From Alphaproteobacteria bacterium (GTDB lineage Bacteria > Pseudomonadota > Alphaproteobacteria > Elsterales > Elsteraceae): a stretch of DNA of 55,764 nt. Both the position numbers and the translations under genes were made by a program. Under the pieces are notes generated by a model, which had not been told where the DNA came from, did not search any database, and saw only the letters and a list, made by a program, of their open reading frames with translations. Of this stretch, positions 17,316 to 26,802 are shown one piece after another. The stretch is from contig JAAFIC010000010.1 in assembly GCA_013298565.1 (NCBI GenBank), forward strand, positions 1-55,764, read 5' to 3'. Numbering within the stretch: the first letter of the stretch is position 1; every line of letters begins with the position of its first letter.

Positions 17316-18794
17316 ATGCTGGATTGGTTCGCCTGTCTCGGCGCCGCATTTATTGCGCTTATAAGCCTATTTTATCCGACGCGCACTTGGATGCGCGGCG
17401 GTTTAGCTGGCGTTGGTTTGTTGGGGGCGGGTTATGGCACGTGGGTGCAAGACAGTGGCCTTGTGGTGGCATTCGCTATTGTTATCGCCATTCAGATCGC
17501 CCACGTTTTCTCTCTTGCAAAGCTGGTGAGGAGCGCCAAACAGAGTGGCGACACGGATATGTCGCTGGATTGGCTCGTATCATCAATGACTGTGCAAAAA
17601 TTCTCCGCTGGGGAAACCCTATTTCGGGCGGGGGATCGGTCGGATGCGATGTTCGTGATAAAGTCTGGCTCTATCCGGTTGGTCGAGTTTAACGCTTCGG
17701 TTGGGCCGGGGCAAATGCTGGGTGAGATTGGTATTTTCTCGCCCGAGGGCAAACGCACCGCCTCTGCTGTGTGCGATAGCGCCGTTGAGTTGCTCCAGCT
17801 GTCGGCCCAGCGCGTGTTCGAGCTATTCGCCCAACAACCCGCCTTCGGCTTTCAGTTAATGCAACTCATCATTCGCCGTATGAACGAGCGGGTGCAGGCC
17901 CACATGGCCGAGCAGCGCGACATGGAACGCCGGGTTGAGATCGAAAAACAATCAACCCGTTTGGCCCTAGCCGATACGTTTGAAGTGAGCGTGCAGCGCG
18001 TGCTCTCCGGTGTTACCAGCTCAGTTGGGCAAATGCAGTTCTGCGCGCAGGCCATGTCGAGCGCTTCCAATCAAACCCAGGAGCGCAGTCAATTAGTATC
18101 CCGCGCGCTGGAATCGGCCCGCACCTCCACGTCGCTGATGGCGCAAGCCGCCGAAGGGTTGAGCCAAGCCATCGCCGGGATTCACCGTCACGTCGAAGGC
18201 TCGGCGAACATCGCCCGGCAAGCCTCGACCCAGGCACAGACGGCCAACAGCACGATCGAGACCCTTAGTCAGGCGGCTACACGCATCGGCGCTGTCGTGG
18301 CGCTGATTACCGAGATTGCGGAACAAACCAACCTGCTGGCTCTCAACGCCACCATCGAAGCCGCTCGCGCGGGGGAAGCTGGGCGGGGGTTTGCCGTAGT
18401 TGCCACGGAGGTGAAGAACCTCGCTAACCAAACCGCGAAGGCGACAGAAGAGATCACCGCGCAAATCGAGAATATGCAAAGCGCAACCGGCGCGGCGGTG
18501 ACTGAAATTCAGTCTATCGGTTCCACAATTCTAACGATTAACGAGATTACGACGACCATCGTTAACGCCATTCAGGAGCAGCGCGGCGCTTCGTCTAAAA
18601 TCTCTCAGAACGTCACTCAGGCCAGTGCCGACGCCGACGAAGTGGCCCGCCACATCGCACAGATCAATAATTCGGTTGGGGAGTCCAGCCAAGTGGCGGC
18701 GCAAGTGCTGCTGACCGCCTCCGACTTAGTGCGGGATTCGGATATTCTGCGTTCTGAAGTAAACGGTTTCTCTAGTCAGGTTAGAACGAGTTAA
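17316..18794 (+). CDS. Chemoreceptor-like protein with cyclic-nucleotide-binding and MCP signalling domains
   Basis: 492 residues. Residues 1-75 hold two or three hydrophobic segments, with no periplasmic sensor domain. Residues about 86-190 form a CRP-like cyclic-nucleotide-binding domain; the phosphate-binding cassette reads [17 protein letters not shown], keeping the Glu and Arg that contact the cyclic phosphate in CRP. After a helical linker, residues about 215-490 form an MCP signalling domain with the conserved tip [41 protein letters not shown]. It should signal to CheA/CheW in response to an internal ligand, cAMP or cGMP by inference. AAGGAAA lies before the ATG. Its stop overlaps that of the convergent Hpt-like gene by three bases. 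Confidence 0.9.
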   Translation: MLDWFACLGAAFIALISLFYPTRTWMRGGLAGVGLLGAGYGTWVQDSGLVVAFAIVIAIQIAHVFSLAKLVRSAKQSGDTDMSLDWLVSSMTVQKFSAGETLFRAGDRSDAMFVIKSGSIRLVEFNASVGPGQMLGEIGIFSPEGKRTASAVCDSAVELLQLSAQRVFELFAQQPAFGFQLMQLIIRRMNERVQAHMAEQRDMERRVEIEKQSTRLALADTFEVSVQRVLSGVTSSVGQMQFCAQAMSSASNQTQERSQLVSRALESARTSTSLMAQAAEGLSQAIAGIHRHVEGSANIARQASTQAQTANSTIETLSQAATRIGAVVALITEIAEQTNLLALNATIEAARAGEAGRGFAVVATEVKNLANQTAKATEEITAQIENMQSATGAAVTEIQSIGSTILTINEITTTIVNAIQEQRGASSKISQNVTQASADADEVARHIAQINNSVGESSQVAAQVLLTASDLVRDSDILRSEVNGFSSQVRTS

Positions 18795-19207
18795 GCAACT
18801 CTCTCTGGCGCTGCTTGATCAATCCATACCAACAGCGCTTCGACCGTGGTTTCCCCCACGCTGACCAGTTCCCGCGCTTGGGCAGGCAAATCGTCCGCCT
18901 GGCCGCTCTTAGCGCTGCTCACAACCCGCTCGGCGGCGCAGGCCAACGGGATCAAGCCGAAATTAGCGGCAGTCCCATACAAATCGTAAGCATTTCGCAA
19001 CGTATCGTCGTTCACTCGGCCCCGCGTTGATCGGATTGCGCGCGTGCAGTTTTGCACAACGTGGATAACATCTGCTATCAGCTTACGCAGATCACTAGGA
19101 GATAGTATTTCCCGAAGTTCACTCAGCCGTGTCGTATCCAGAAGTGTGGGCCGCTCGGACAACCGATGATCCTGGTTTTCCAATGCTGCTGTTTGCATTC
19201 TGCCCAC
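18791..19207 (-). CDS. Hpt-like protein lacking the phosphorylatable histidine
   Basis: 138 residues, soluble and mostly helical. The middle has the histidine-phosphotransfer pattern: [18 protein letters not shown], then [21 protein letters not shown], then a C-terminal helix. In active Hpt domains the second block reads A-H-x-L-K-G; here it is A-Y-D-L-Y-G, so the phospho-accepting His is Tyr74 and the Lys is Tyr77. The codon is TAC, one base away from CAC. It therefore cannot relay phosphate through this site and may be a competitor or scaffold. Convergent with the cyclic-nucleotide chemoreceptor; a functional link is inferred from location. The Hpt assignment itself rests on motif reading. 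Confidence 0.65.
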   Translation of the reverse strand: MGRMQTAALENQDHRLSERPTLLDTTRLSELREILSPSDLRKLIADVIHVVQNCTRAIRSTRGRVNDDTLRNAYDLYGTAANFGLIPLACAAERVVSSAKSGQADDLPAQARELVSVGETTVEALLVWIDQAAPERVA

Positions 19208-19494
19208 TCCCCCGAACGATCTCGACGCTCAGACCGCGCCCTACCTTAGTAACGATTGTGTGGCTCGCTTGGATGCAGCTTTTTGATCGTTACTCGATAT
19301 ATATGTTATGCAATTCTTATCAAACCTGTAAGACAATGACCAGAGTCAATTCTAAACATTATGATTTTTATGTAATAACGGTCTCAGCTTTGGCCGTATA
19401 ACCGAGAGGCTTGCGAGGGTAAATCGCGCTCCCCTACCTCCCCACCAATCTTCGATATGGACAGAGGTTAGGAACAGCGGTAGAGGTGGATCTT
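19208..19494. other. AT-richer spacer between the Hpt-like gene and the thi leader
   Basis: About 290 bases with no supported gene. The part 19280-19385 is clearly AT-rich compared with the rest and should hold the promoters for the Hpt-like gene (leftward) and the thi operon (rightward), but I cannot fix -35/-10 boxes with confidence. A 90-codon rightward ORF at 19129-19401 has no family features and overlaps the Hpt-like gene. Confidence 0.5.
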
Positions 19495-19577
19495 CTCAAC
19501 GGGGTGCCCATTCTGGGCTGAGAGGCTAACGCCAACCCGCCGAACCTGATCCGGATTATGCCGGCGGAGGGATTGAG
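19495..19577 (+). promoter_or_regulatory. TPP riboswitch (THI element)
   Basis: The conserved core is present in order: GGGGTGCCC (19501-19509), GCTGAGAGG (19517-19525), ACCCGCCGAACCTGATCCGG (19534-19553), ATGCCGGCGGAGGGA (19558-19572). Helix P1 closes with CTCAA (19495-19499) and TTGAG (19573-19577). It binds thiamine pyrophosphate and controls the thiBPQ transport operon that follows. Confidence 0.97.
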
Positions 19578-19597
19578 CGTAGGCGTTATCGCCGCTC

Positions 19598-19622
19598 CTC
19601 CCTGTGCGCGCTGGCGAGGGAG
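19598..19622 (+). promoter_or_regulatory. Shine-Dalgarno-sequestering hairpin of the TPP riboswitch
   Basis: CTCCCT (19598-19603) can pair with AGGGAG (19617-19622), which is the thiB ribosome-binding site five bases before the ATG. The adjacent GGAGGGA of the aptamer (19566-19572) is an alternative partner for the CTCCTCCC stretch. This suggests control of translation initiation rather than of transcription termination. Confidence 0.6.
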
Positions 19623-19627
19623 ATTAA

Positions 19628-20647
19628 ATGACTAAATCCAACCTGAGTTTCCGCCTCTTTCCCGTTCTGCTGGGCCTCGCCCTTATCGGCACCGCGCTGC
19701 CTGCGGTAGCTCAAAAACCTGAATTGACCGTCTATACCTATTCCGGTTTCGCCGCAAAATGGGGGCCGGGACCGGCCTTGAAGGCGGGGTTTGAAGAAAC
19801 CTGCGGCTGCACCCTGTCCTATGTCGCGGTCGATGACGGCGTGGCCCTGCTCACGCGGGTGCGCCTAGAAGGGGCGTCCACTAAGGCCGATGTTGTGGTG
19901 GGGCTGGATCAAAACCTAACGGTGGAAGCCGCTGCCACGGGCCTGTTCGCGCCGCACGGTGTTGAGACCAAAAGCCTCGCACTGCCGGTCGCTTGGTCCG
20001 ATGCGACGTTTCTGCCCTTCGATCATGGTGCCTTCGCCGTGATCTACGACACCAAAGCCTTACCGCAGCCGCCGAAGAGCCTGAAGGAGTTGGTGGAAGG
20101 CGATCCTAAGCAGAAGATCATTCTACAAGATCCGCGCACCTCCACCCCCGGCCTCGGGATGCTGCTGTGGGTGAAGGCTGTTTATGGCGACCAAGCCCCT
20201 GCCGCCTGGGCCAAGCTGCGCGGGCGCATTCTGACGACGACGAAAAGCTGGGGCGATGCCTACAGCCTGTTCACGAAGGGCGAAGCGCCGATGGTGCTGT
20301 CCTACACCACCTCCCCTGCCTACCATTTGATCGAGGAAAAGAGCGATCGTTACGCCGCCGCCCTCTTCAGTGAGGGCCATTACCCGCAGATCGAAGTGGC
20401 GGCTGCGGTGAACGGCAGTAAGCAGGCAGAGCTTGCCCAACGCTTCTTAGCCTTCCTTATCACCGACAAAGCCCAAAGCATCATCCCAACAACGAATTGG
20501 ATGTTCCCTGTCACGGCAACCGCAATGCAGCCGGAGGAGTTCAAAACCCTGCCAAAACCCAGCAAGATGCTGCTGCTGCCGGGCGATCAAGTGGCTCAGA
20601 ACCGCAAAGCCTGGACGGATGAGTGGCTAAAGGCGCTTGCCCAATAG
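19628..20647 (+). CDS. thiB: Thiamine ABC transporter, periplasmic binding protein
   Basis: 339 residues. Signal peptide 1-28 (LALIGTALPAVAQ). The mature part matches ThiB: PELTVYTYSGFAAKWGPGPA, FEETCGCTLSYV, DVVVGLDQNL, PFDHGAFAVIYD, LQDPRTSTPGLGML, APMVLSYTTSPAYH. Binds thiamine and its phosphates in the periplasm and delivers them to ThiP. First gene of the operon behind the TPP riboswitch; its end overlaps the thiP start by 11 bases. Confidence 0.96.
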   Translation: MTKSNLSFRLFPVLLGLALIGTALPAVAQKPELTVYTYSGFAAKWGPGPALKAGFEETCGCTLSYVAVDDGVALLTRVRLEGASTKADVVVGLDQNLTVEAAATGLFAPHGVETKSLALPVAWSDATFLPFDHGAFAVIYDTKALPQPPKSLKELVEGDPKQKIILQDPRTSTPGLGMLLWVKAVYGDQAPAAWAKLRGRILTTTKSWGDAYSLFTKGEAPMVLSYTTSPAYHLIEEKSDRYAAALFSEGHYPQIEVAAAVNGSKQAELAQRFLAFLITDKAQSIIPTTNWMFPVTATAMQPEEFKTLPKPSKMLLLPGDQVAQNRKAWTDEWLKALAQ

Positions 20648-22238
20648 AGCGCCGATTTTGCCCGCTCTCGCCTGCGCGCTGATCCTTCTCGCGGCCCTGG
20701 GTGCGGGTATTGGCCCGGTGCTGGCCCTCGGGATGGGGTCGGAGCGCGGCGTTGGGGCGAGCCTCTCGGCGCTGTGGGGCGATGCCTATTTGCGTCAGGT
20801 GATCCTGTTTACGCTCGGGCAAGCTGCGCTCTCGACCCTGCTTGCCGTGGTTGGTGCCGTGCCCGTGGCACGGGCGCTGGCACGGCGGCAGGCGTTTTTG
20901 GGGCGAGGGCTGCTGCTGCATCTGCTCGCGGTGCCGCTGCTGCTTCCGGCCTTGGTGGGTGTGCTGGCCCTGGTCACGCTCTATGGGCAGAAGGGCTGGA
21001 TCGCCGGGATCGTGCGCGCTTTGGGGGGGGAGATGCCGCCGCTGTATGGCCTGGGCGGTATTCTACTGGCGCACACATTCTTCAATCTGCCGCTCGCCGC
21101 CCGTCTGCTGTTGCGCGCGCTCGAAACCGTGCCGGGGGAAAGCTGGCGGCTTTCGGCGCAACTGGGGTTCTCGCCGGGGCATGTGTGGCGTTTTATCGAC
21201 CGTCCAGTGATCTTGCGCGCCCTCCCCGCGATTGCAGCGCTGGTATTTTTGCTGTGTGCGGGCAGCTTTACCATCGTGCTCGCCCTCGGCGGCGGTCCCG
21301 GCGCGACGACGCTGGAAGTCGCACTCTATGAGGCGCTGCGCCTGGATTTCGACCCAACCCGCGCCGCCCTGCTCGCGCTGTTGCAGACCGGCCTGTGCCT
21401 TACGATTGGCGCGTTGGTGCTGCGCTTCACCCCGCCTACCGTGCCGCTGAGTCTGGGGCCGGGGCGCTGGGCGACGCGCCCCGACGTGGCCCTGCTGCGG
21501 ACCCGGTTAACCGATGGGGCGACGATCCTTCTCGCGGCGCTATTCGTCGGCCTGCCGATTGTGGGCATAATCGTCGCGGGATTGCGCGGGCCGATGGCGC
21601 GCGTACTGCTTGATCCAGACCTCTGGGTCGCGCTCGCCAACTCCCTCAAGCTGATTGGGTTTACGACTCCGCTCACGCTGCTGCTCGCGGGCGGTTTGCT
21701 GCTGGGGGCGCGACGGCTGCCGGAGCGTGCCCGCCAACGTCTCGCCGGGCTTGGAATTCTGCCGTTAGCACTGCCGCCCATCGTGATCGGGACCGGCTGG
21801 TTCATTCTCTTCCGCCCGCTCGTGCTGGCCCCGTGGGTCGCGATTGCCTTGACGGCCGCCTTAACGGCGTTGATGGCCCTGCCCTACGCCTTACGCGCCC
21901 TCGCGCCTGCGGTTATAGAGGCGGCAGCCCGCCATGATCGGCTGTGCCGCGCGCTTGGAGTCACGGGCTGGCAACGGTTTCGGCTCATTGATTTTCCCAG
22001 CCTCCGCCGCCCGCTAGCAACCGCAACAGCGCTGACAGCGGCCCTTAGTCTCGGCGATCTTGGCGCGGTGGCGCTGTTTGGCGCAACCGAGACTGCCGCG
22101 CTGCCCGCGCTGCTGTTCAGCCGCATGGGCAGCTACCGTTTCGATGAGGCCGCTGTGATTGCGCTGTTCTTTTTGCTTGTCGGCCTGGGGCTGTTTTGGG
22201 GAATCGAGAAAGGCTTTGGCTATGACCGCCGCGCTTGA
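20637..22238 (+). CDS. thiP: Thiamine ABC transporter, fused-type permease
   Basis: 533 residues with about twelve hydrophobic helices, the length of ThiP, which contains two permease halves. The EAA-type loops that dock on the ATPase are seen near ESWRLSAQLGFSPGHVWRFI and in the second half near ALGVTGWQRFRLIDFPSL. The start is a TTG at 20637 inside the thiB end; the first real ATG would remove the first transmembrane helix, so TTG or a nearby TTG (20658) is preferred. Translationally coupled to thiB and overlapping thiQ by 17 bases. Confidence 0.93.
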   Translation: MPNRAPILPALACALILLAALGAGIGPVLALGMGSERGVGASLSALWGDAYLRQVILFTLGQAALSTLLAVVGAVPVARALARRQAFLGRGLLLHLLAVPLLLPALVGVLALVTLYGQKGWIAGIVRALGGEMPPLYGLGGILLAHTFFNLPLAARLLLRALETVPGESWRLSAQLGFSPGHVWRFIDRPVILRALPAIAALVFLLCAGSFTIVLALGGGPGATTLEVALYEALRLDFDPTRAALLALLQTGLCLTIGALVLRFTPPTVPLSLGPGRWATRPDVALLRTRLTDGATILLAALFVGLPIVGIIVAGLRGPMARVLLDPDLWVALANSLKLIGFTTPLTLLLAGGLLLGARRLPERARQRLAGLGILPLALPPIVIGTGWFILFRPLVLAPWVAIALTAALTALMALPYALRALAPAVIEAAARHDRLCRALGVTGWQRFRLIDFPSLRRPLATATALTAALSLGDLGAVALFGATETAALPALLFSRMGSYRFDEAAVIALFFLLVGLGLFWGIEKGFGYDRRA

Positions 22239-22938
22239 GGTGCAAGACCTGCGCTTTACCTTTGAGACGATGGCAATGCGCTTCGATCTTACGGTCGCGC
22301 GCGGCGATTTTCTGGCGCTTATCGGCCCAAGCGGGGCGGGAAAATCGACTCTGTTGAACCTCATTGCCGGGTTCGAGACGCCGCAGTCGGGCAGTATTCG
22401 CCTGCTCGGGCAGGACGTAAGCAACCTTCCGCCGGCTCGCCGCCCGGTAACGACGGTGTTTCAGGACCATAACCTCTTCGATCATCTCGACTGCGGCACT
22501 AACGTGCGTCTAGGGCTATTGCCCGCGTCGATCAAAAATCGTGCGGCCCATACCGCTGCAATAGAAGCGCTGGAGCAGGTTGGCCTTGCCGGGTTCGAGA
22601 CCCGCCCGGCGCGCGACCTGTCGGGCGGGCAGCGGCAGCGCGTGGCGATTGCGCGGGCATTAGTACGGGCGCGCATCTGCCCACTGCTTCTGTTGGATGA
22701 ACCTTTCGCCGCCCTCGGCCCTGCCCAACGCCGCGAGATGCTGGACCTCATCGACGGGTTGCGACACCGCTACGGGTTAACCGTGCTGCTGGTCAGCCAT
22801 CACCCCGACGAAGCCCGCCACGCCGCCCAACGCTGCGCGTTTCTCGATGCAGGGCAAATCGTTGCGCTCGACGAGACCGCAACCCTGCTGGCGCGCACTG
22901 ATTTGCCGGGCTTAACGGCCTACCTCGGTGATGTTTAG
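22222..22938 (+). CDS. thiQ: Thiamine ABC transporter, ATP-binding protein
   Basis: 238 residues from the ATG at 22222 (GAGAAAGG upstream). Walker A GPSGAGKSTLLN, ABC signature LSGGQRQRVAIARALV, Walker B LLLLDEPFAAL and the switch histidine in LLVSHHPDEA are all intact. Powers thiamine uptake through ThiP. An upstream in-frame ATG at 22159 lies inside thiP and adds a non-family tail. Last gene of the TPP-controlled operon; converges on ppx with a three-base gap. Confidence 0.96.
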   Translation: MTAALEVQDLRFTFETMAMRFDLTVARGDFLALIGPSGAGKSTLLNLIAGFETPQSGSIRLLGQDVSNLPPARRPVTTVFQDHNLFDHLDCGTNVRLGLLPASIKNRAAHTAAIEALEQVGLAGFETRPARDLSGGQRQRVAIARALVRARICPLLLLDEPFAALGPAQRREMLDLIDGLRHRYGLTVLLVSHHPDEARHAAQRCAFLDAGQIVALDETATLLARTDLPGLTAYLGDV

Positions 22939-22941
22939 AGC

Positions 22942-24432
22942 TTACTTGGCCGGAACCATGCCAACGTCCGGCACAATTCGGGTGGTGACTTCCAGGATTT
23001 TGCCTAAAGTTTCTATGCGCCGATACACCGCATCGCCCAACACGACAGAGCCATCAGTGGGTAGCGATAGGGTTAGCAGACTGCCATCAACCGTGAGCGC
23101 CACATGATCGAGCACGCCCGGCGCGCCGCCAGAGAGCAGATAGCCCAAGCGCAAGGCGATCCCAACGGCGCTTGCTATCTGAAGCTGGGCGGGGGTGAGC
23201 AAATGCGTTGGCACTGTATCGGGCAAGGCTTCCCGGCTTGCGCCATAGCGCATGGCAATCGCCGTAGCCAGGAACGCCCGGCCAGGATGATCTATGCCGG
23301 TTAGCTGCGCCTGCAAGACGCGGCGATAGGCAAGGGCCACGCGGTAATCGGGATGCTCGGTCCAGGCGATATCTGATAGGCGGCAGGCGGCCTCGGTCAA
23401 GCGGCGCGCGTCGGCATCATCCGGCGGCAGCAACGGCGCAACGAAACGCAGCAACTCCCGGTACGATAACGCAAAGCGGCTATCGCCCACTAAGGTCTCG
23501 CAGCTTGCCATCAGCGGATCTTGTGTGCGAACCGACGGGTGCAGCCGATCGAACAGCGCCCCTTCCCGCAGGCCCGCCGCCGAAAAGATAATGGTGGCAG
23601 GATTGGCGACCGCAAAAAGCTGCTCATAGACCAGTGCCGCCCACGGCAACGTATCGGCCCGGCGGCGCGACACATCGGGATGGCGGCGGATCGTGTCGCG
23701 GTCCATCCGATGAATGCGCTGGAAAAAGCTCGCCGCCGTGGCAGCGGGAACGGCGTAGTGGTGAATAATATGGAGCGGGTACTGATACTGCTCCATCATC
23801 ATCCGCGCTAACGTGCGCCACGCCCCGCCGACCGCGTAAAAATTACGACCGTTTAGGTTGGGCAACCACGGTACATCCTGCAACGCCCGCTTAATCAAAC
23901 CCGCGCCGCGCCGCACCGAATTATCGGCGGCATCCATGAGGCGCAAGGGGCCGATGGGCAGGGAAATTCGCTCGCCGAGCTTCCCCCCGCCAACGTCGAT
24001 CAACTCCAAGCTGCCCCCACCCAAATCGCCTACCACGCCATCGGCATCGGGAATGGCCGATACGACCCCAAGCGCCGACAGGCGCGCTTCTTCGGTTCCG
24101 GCAATCACGGTAACGGGCAGGCCCATCACCCGTTCAGCTTCCGCAACAAAACTGGGGCCATCTTCGGCATCGCGTACTGCCGCCGTAGCGTAGATCAAGG
24201 TTTCGCACACGTTCATTGCCTGAGTGAGCGCGCGGAACCGCCCAAGGTTGGCGATAGCGCTGCGCCGCCCTTCGGGACTGAGACGGCCCGTGGCCGTAAT
24301 CCCCCGCCCCAAGCCGCACATAACCTTTTCATTAAAAAGGGTAAGCGGCGCGCGCGACGTGTCCCGATATACGACAAGACGGCAGGAGTTCGAGCCTATA
24401 TCGATAATGGCGATACGTTTAGAGGTAGGCAT
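22942..24432 (-). CDS. ppx: Exopolyphosphatase, Ppx/GppA family
   Basis: 496 residues. Hydrolyses the terminal phosphate of polyphosphate or of pppGpp. The ASKHA-fold phosphate loops are IAIIDIGSNSCRLVVY at the N-terminus and VVGDLGGGSLELIDV near 145; AVGGAWRTLARMM is the adenosine-motif-like block. The C-terminal part (about 310 on) is the helical extension of bacterial Ppx. Downstream of ppk on the same strand with a 71-base gap, the classical pair for polyphosphate turnover. Confidence 0.93.
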   Translation of the reverse strand: MPTSKRIAIIDIGSNSCRLVVYRDTSRAPLTLFNEKVMCGLGRGITATGRLSPEGRRSAIANLGRFRALTQAMNVCETLIYATAAVRDAEDGPSFVAEAERVMGLPVTVIAGTEEARLSALGVVSAIPDADGVVGDLGGGSLELIDVGGGKLGERISLPIGPLRLMDAADNSVRRGAGLIKRALQDVPWLPNLNGRNFYAVGGAWRTLARMMMEQYQYPLHIIHHYAVPAATAASFFQRIHRMDRDTIRRHPDVSRRRADTLPWAALVYEQLFAVANPATIIFSAAGLREGALFDRLHPSVRTQDPLMASCETLVGDSRFALSYRELLRFVAPLLPPDDADARRLTEAACRLSDIAWTEHPDYRVALAYRRVLQAQLTGIDHPGRAFLATAIAMRYGASREALPDTVPTHLLTPAQLQIASAVGIALRLGYLLSGGAPGVLDHVALTVDGSLLTLSLPTDGSVVLGDAVYRRIETLGKILEVTTRIVPDVGMVPAK

Positions 24433-24503
24433 CTAGCGCAAATCCCGAGCAAACAGCATCGTTTGCGACGACGCATTCGCGTAAAAAAATCAACACCTAA
24501 CCC

Positions 24504-26702
24504 CTAGTCCTTCGGCTTTTGGCGCGTGCGGGTTTGGGCGCCGCGACGCTGCCCCGATCCGCGACCCGATAGGCTGGGATTGGTCATAAAAAAGGTATGG
24601 GCCGAAAATCCATCCAAAGCCTCCGGTGGCCGCACATAGCTGCCATCCGGTTGCAAGAACCAGGTTTGGGCTTGATCTTTCATATTCCCCGCCATGATCT
24701 GATCGAGGATCTGCTGATGCACGGTGGGCGTTTCAATCGGCACCAGGGTTTCAACCCGCCAATCCAAATTACGCGGCATCCAATCGGCGGACGAGATGAA
24801 GACCTTGGCATAGCGCGAGGGCAACTCGTGACCATTACCGAAGCACACCACCCGGCTATGCTCCAAGAACCGCCCAACGATGGAGCGAACGCGGATATTC
24901 TCCGATAGGCCCGGAACGCCAGGGCGCAAGCAGCAAATGCCGCGAATGACCAGTTCCACTTTCACGCCGGCTTCGCTGGCGCGGTAGAGAGCATCAATGA
25001 TCTCGGGATCGACAAGAGCGTTCATCTTTGCCCAAATACCCGCCGGGCGACCGGCATGGGCAAAATCAATCTCTTGCTGAATATACTTCAGAATCGCCGG
25101 GCGCACGGTAAGCGGCGCAATCGCGATTTTTTCCAAGCGGTCGGGGCTAGCGTAACCCGTCATGAAGTTGAACACGCGCGTGGCATCGCGGCACAACACC
25201 GGATCGCAGGTAAAGAACGACAGATCGGTGTAAACCTTCGCCGTAATCGGATGATAATTGCCCGTGCCGAAATGCACGTAAGAGCGCAAATCACCGCCCT
25301 CGCGCCGCACAACCAGCGACACTTTGGCGTGGGTTTTCAAATCTATAAACCCATAGACCACTTGCGCGCCCGCGCGCTCCAAATCGCGCGCCCAGCGAAT
25401 ATTGGCCTCTTCATCGAAGCGGGCTTTAAGCTCCACCAGCGCTGTAACCGACTTACCCGCTTCCGCCGCTTCTACCAGCGCGCGGACGATGGGGCTATTG
25501 TCGGAGGTGCGGTACAGCGTCTGCTTAATCGCAATAACCGCCGGGTCGCGCGCGGCTTGCAGCAAAAACTGCACGACCACATCGAAACTCTCGTAGGGGT
25601 GATGAACGACGATATCTTTCTGGCGAATCGCAGCAAAACAATCGCCGCCGAAATCGCGAATACGCTCGGGGAAACGGGCGTTGTAGGGGGGGAACAGCAG
25701 ATCGTGACGCTCATCGACGATCATCTGTTTCACGTCGGCCAGCCCCACGATAGCCGAAGTATCAAACACATCGGCGCGGGCTACGTGCAACTGGTCGATA
25801 ACAAACGCCCGCAAATCTTCCGGCATCCCTGCATTCACGACAAGACGAATGACAAGACCGCGACGGCGGCGCTTTAGAGCCGATTCGAACAGGCGAACCA
25901 GATCTTCCGCCTCTTCATCAATTTCCATTTCGCTGTCGCGATTGATGCGGAACAGGCCCTTGGCTAGAATCTCGAAACCGGGGAACAGCCGATCAAGGAA
26001 CTGGCCGATCAAATCTTCCACGGCGAGAAAACGGATGCCACTGCTGGCGGGTACGCGAATGAAGCGGCGAATTTGCGCCGGTTGCGGCAGCAGCGCGCGC
26101 ATCACCTTGCCGTCCGACGGACGCACCATCTGCACCACCATCGCCGAGCCGCGATTGGGGATGAAGGGGAACGGATGCGCCGGATCAATCGCCATTGGCG
26201 TCATCACCGGAAAAATCTGTTCATCGAAGAAAGTGGAGGCCCAGGCACGCTCTTCCACGGTCAGCGCGTTGGGGTCGGCCAGGGTAATCCCGGCCGCCGC
26301 CATTTCTATGAGAAGCGTCTGCCAGGTAGCTTCCTGCAAATCGGTCAGCACGCGCACGGCTTCGCGCAGATCAATGAGTTGCTGAGTGGGGGTCAGCCCG
26401 TCTTGGCTTACGCCGGCAACGCCTTCCGCCACTTGGCCTTCAAGACCTGCGACGCGAACCATAAAAAACTCATCGAGATTAGCTTCGGCAATCGACAAAA
26501 ACCGCAGCCGCTCCAGCAACGGATGCCGGGCATTCTCCGCCTCTTCCAACACTCGGCGATTGAACGCCAACCACGAAAGCTCCCGATTGATGAACCGCTG
26601 CGGCATGGTTTTGGTGATTTGCGCCAACGGGACGGTTTCAGCGTGGCCGAGGTCTTGGCCAGCAACAGAATCGGGGGCTTGGGCGGGAAGAACCGTGGTC
26701 AT
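24504..26702 (-). CDS. ppk: Polyphosphate kinase 1
   Basis: 732 residues. Reversible synthesis of polyphosphate from ATP. The N domain ([20 protein letters not shown]), head domain, and two phospholipase-D-like C domains are present; the autophosphorylated histidine is in [16 protein letters not shown], followed by [19 protein letters not shown]. The C-terminal tail is basic. I place the start at the ATG at 26702, which has GAGGA at good distance; the in-frame ATG at 26714 is the alternative and overlaps that site. First gene of ppk-ppx; a possible Pho box lies upstream. Confidence 0.96.
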   Translation of the reverse strand: MTTVLPAQAPDSVAGQDLGHAETVPLAQITKTMPQRFINRELSWLAFNRRVLEEAENARHPLLERLRFLSIAEANLDEFFMVRVAGLEGQVAEGVAGVSQDGLTPTQQLIDLREAVRVLTDLQEATWQTLLIEMAAAGITLADPNALTVEERAWASTFFDEQIFPVMTPMAIDPAHPFPFIPNRGSAMVVQMVRPSDGKVMRALLPQPAQIRRFIRVPASSGIRFLAVEDLIGQFLDRLFPGFEILAKGLFRINRDSEMEIDEEAEDLVRLFESALKRRRRGLVIRLVVNAGMPEDLRAFVIDQLHVARADVFDTSAIVGLADVKQMIVDERHDLLFPPYNARFPERIRDFGGDCFAAIRQKDIVVHHPYESFDVVVQFLLQAARDPAVIAIKQTLYRTSDNSPIVRALVEAAEAGKSVTALVELKARFDEEANIRWARDLERAGAQVVYGFIDLKTHAKVSLVVRREGGDLRSYVHFGTGNYHPITAKVYTDLSFFTCDPVLCRDATRVFNFMTGYASPDRLEKIAIAPLTVRPAILKYIQQEIDFAHAGRPAGIWAKMNALVDPEIIDALYRASEAGVKVELVIRGICCLRPGVPGLSENIRVRSIVGRFLEHSRVVCFGNGHELPSRYAKVFISSADWMPRNLDWRVETLVPIETPTVHQQILDQIMAGNMKDQAQTWFLQPDGSYVRPPEALDGFSAHTFFMTNPSLSGRGSGQRRGAQTRTRQKPKD

Positions 26703-26765
26703 AGTCGTCCTCATATCATCGCTGGGCCGGATGGGCGGCTATAACACACTCATGACACCGGGAGC

Positions 26766-26783
26766 ATGACAGAGTGATGACGA
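26766..26783 (-). promoter_or_regulatory. Possible Pho box upstream of ppk
   Basis: On the minus strand the bases read TCGTCATCACTCTGTCAT: two GTCAT-containing repeats 11 bases apart, the second a perfect CTGTCAT. About 14 of 18 positions agree with the enterobacterial consensus. It lies 64 bases before the ppk start. PhoB control of ppk is known in other bacteria; here it is inference. Confidence 0.4.
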
Positions 26784-26802
26784 TACGCAAAGCACAGCCC
26801 AC

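Noticed and set aside
25056-25877. Long plus-strand ORF (273 codons) opposite ppk
   Set aside because: It is antisense to the highly conserved polyphosphate kinase and shows no family features; the open frame follows from GC-rich codon bias.
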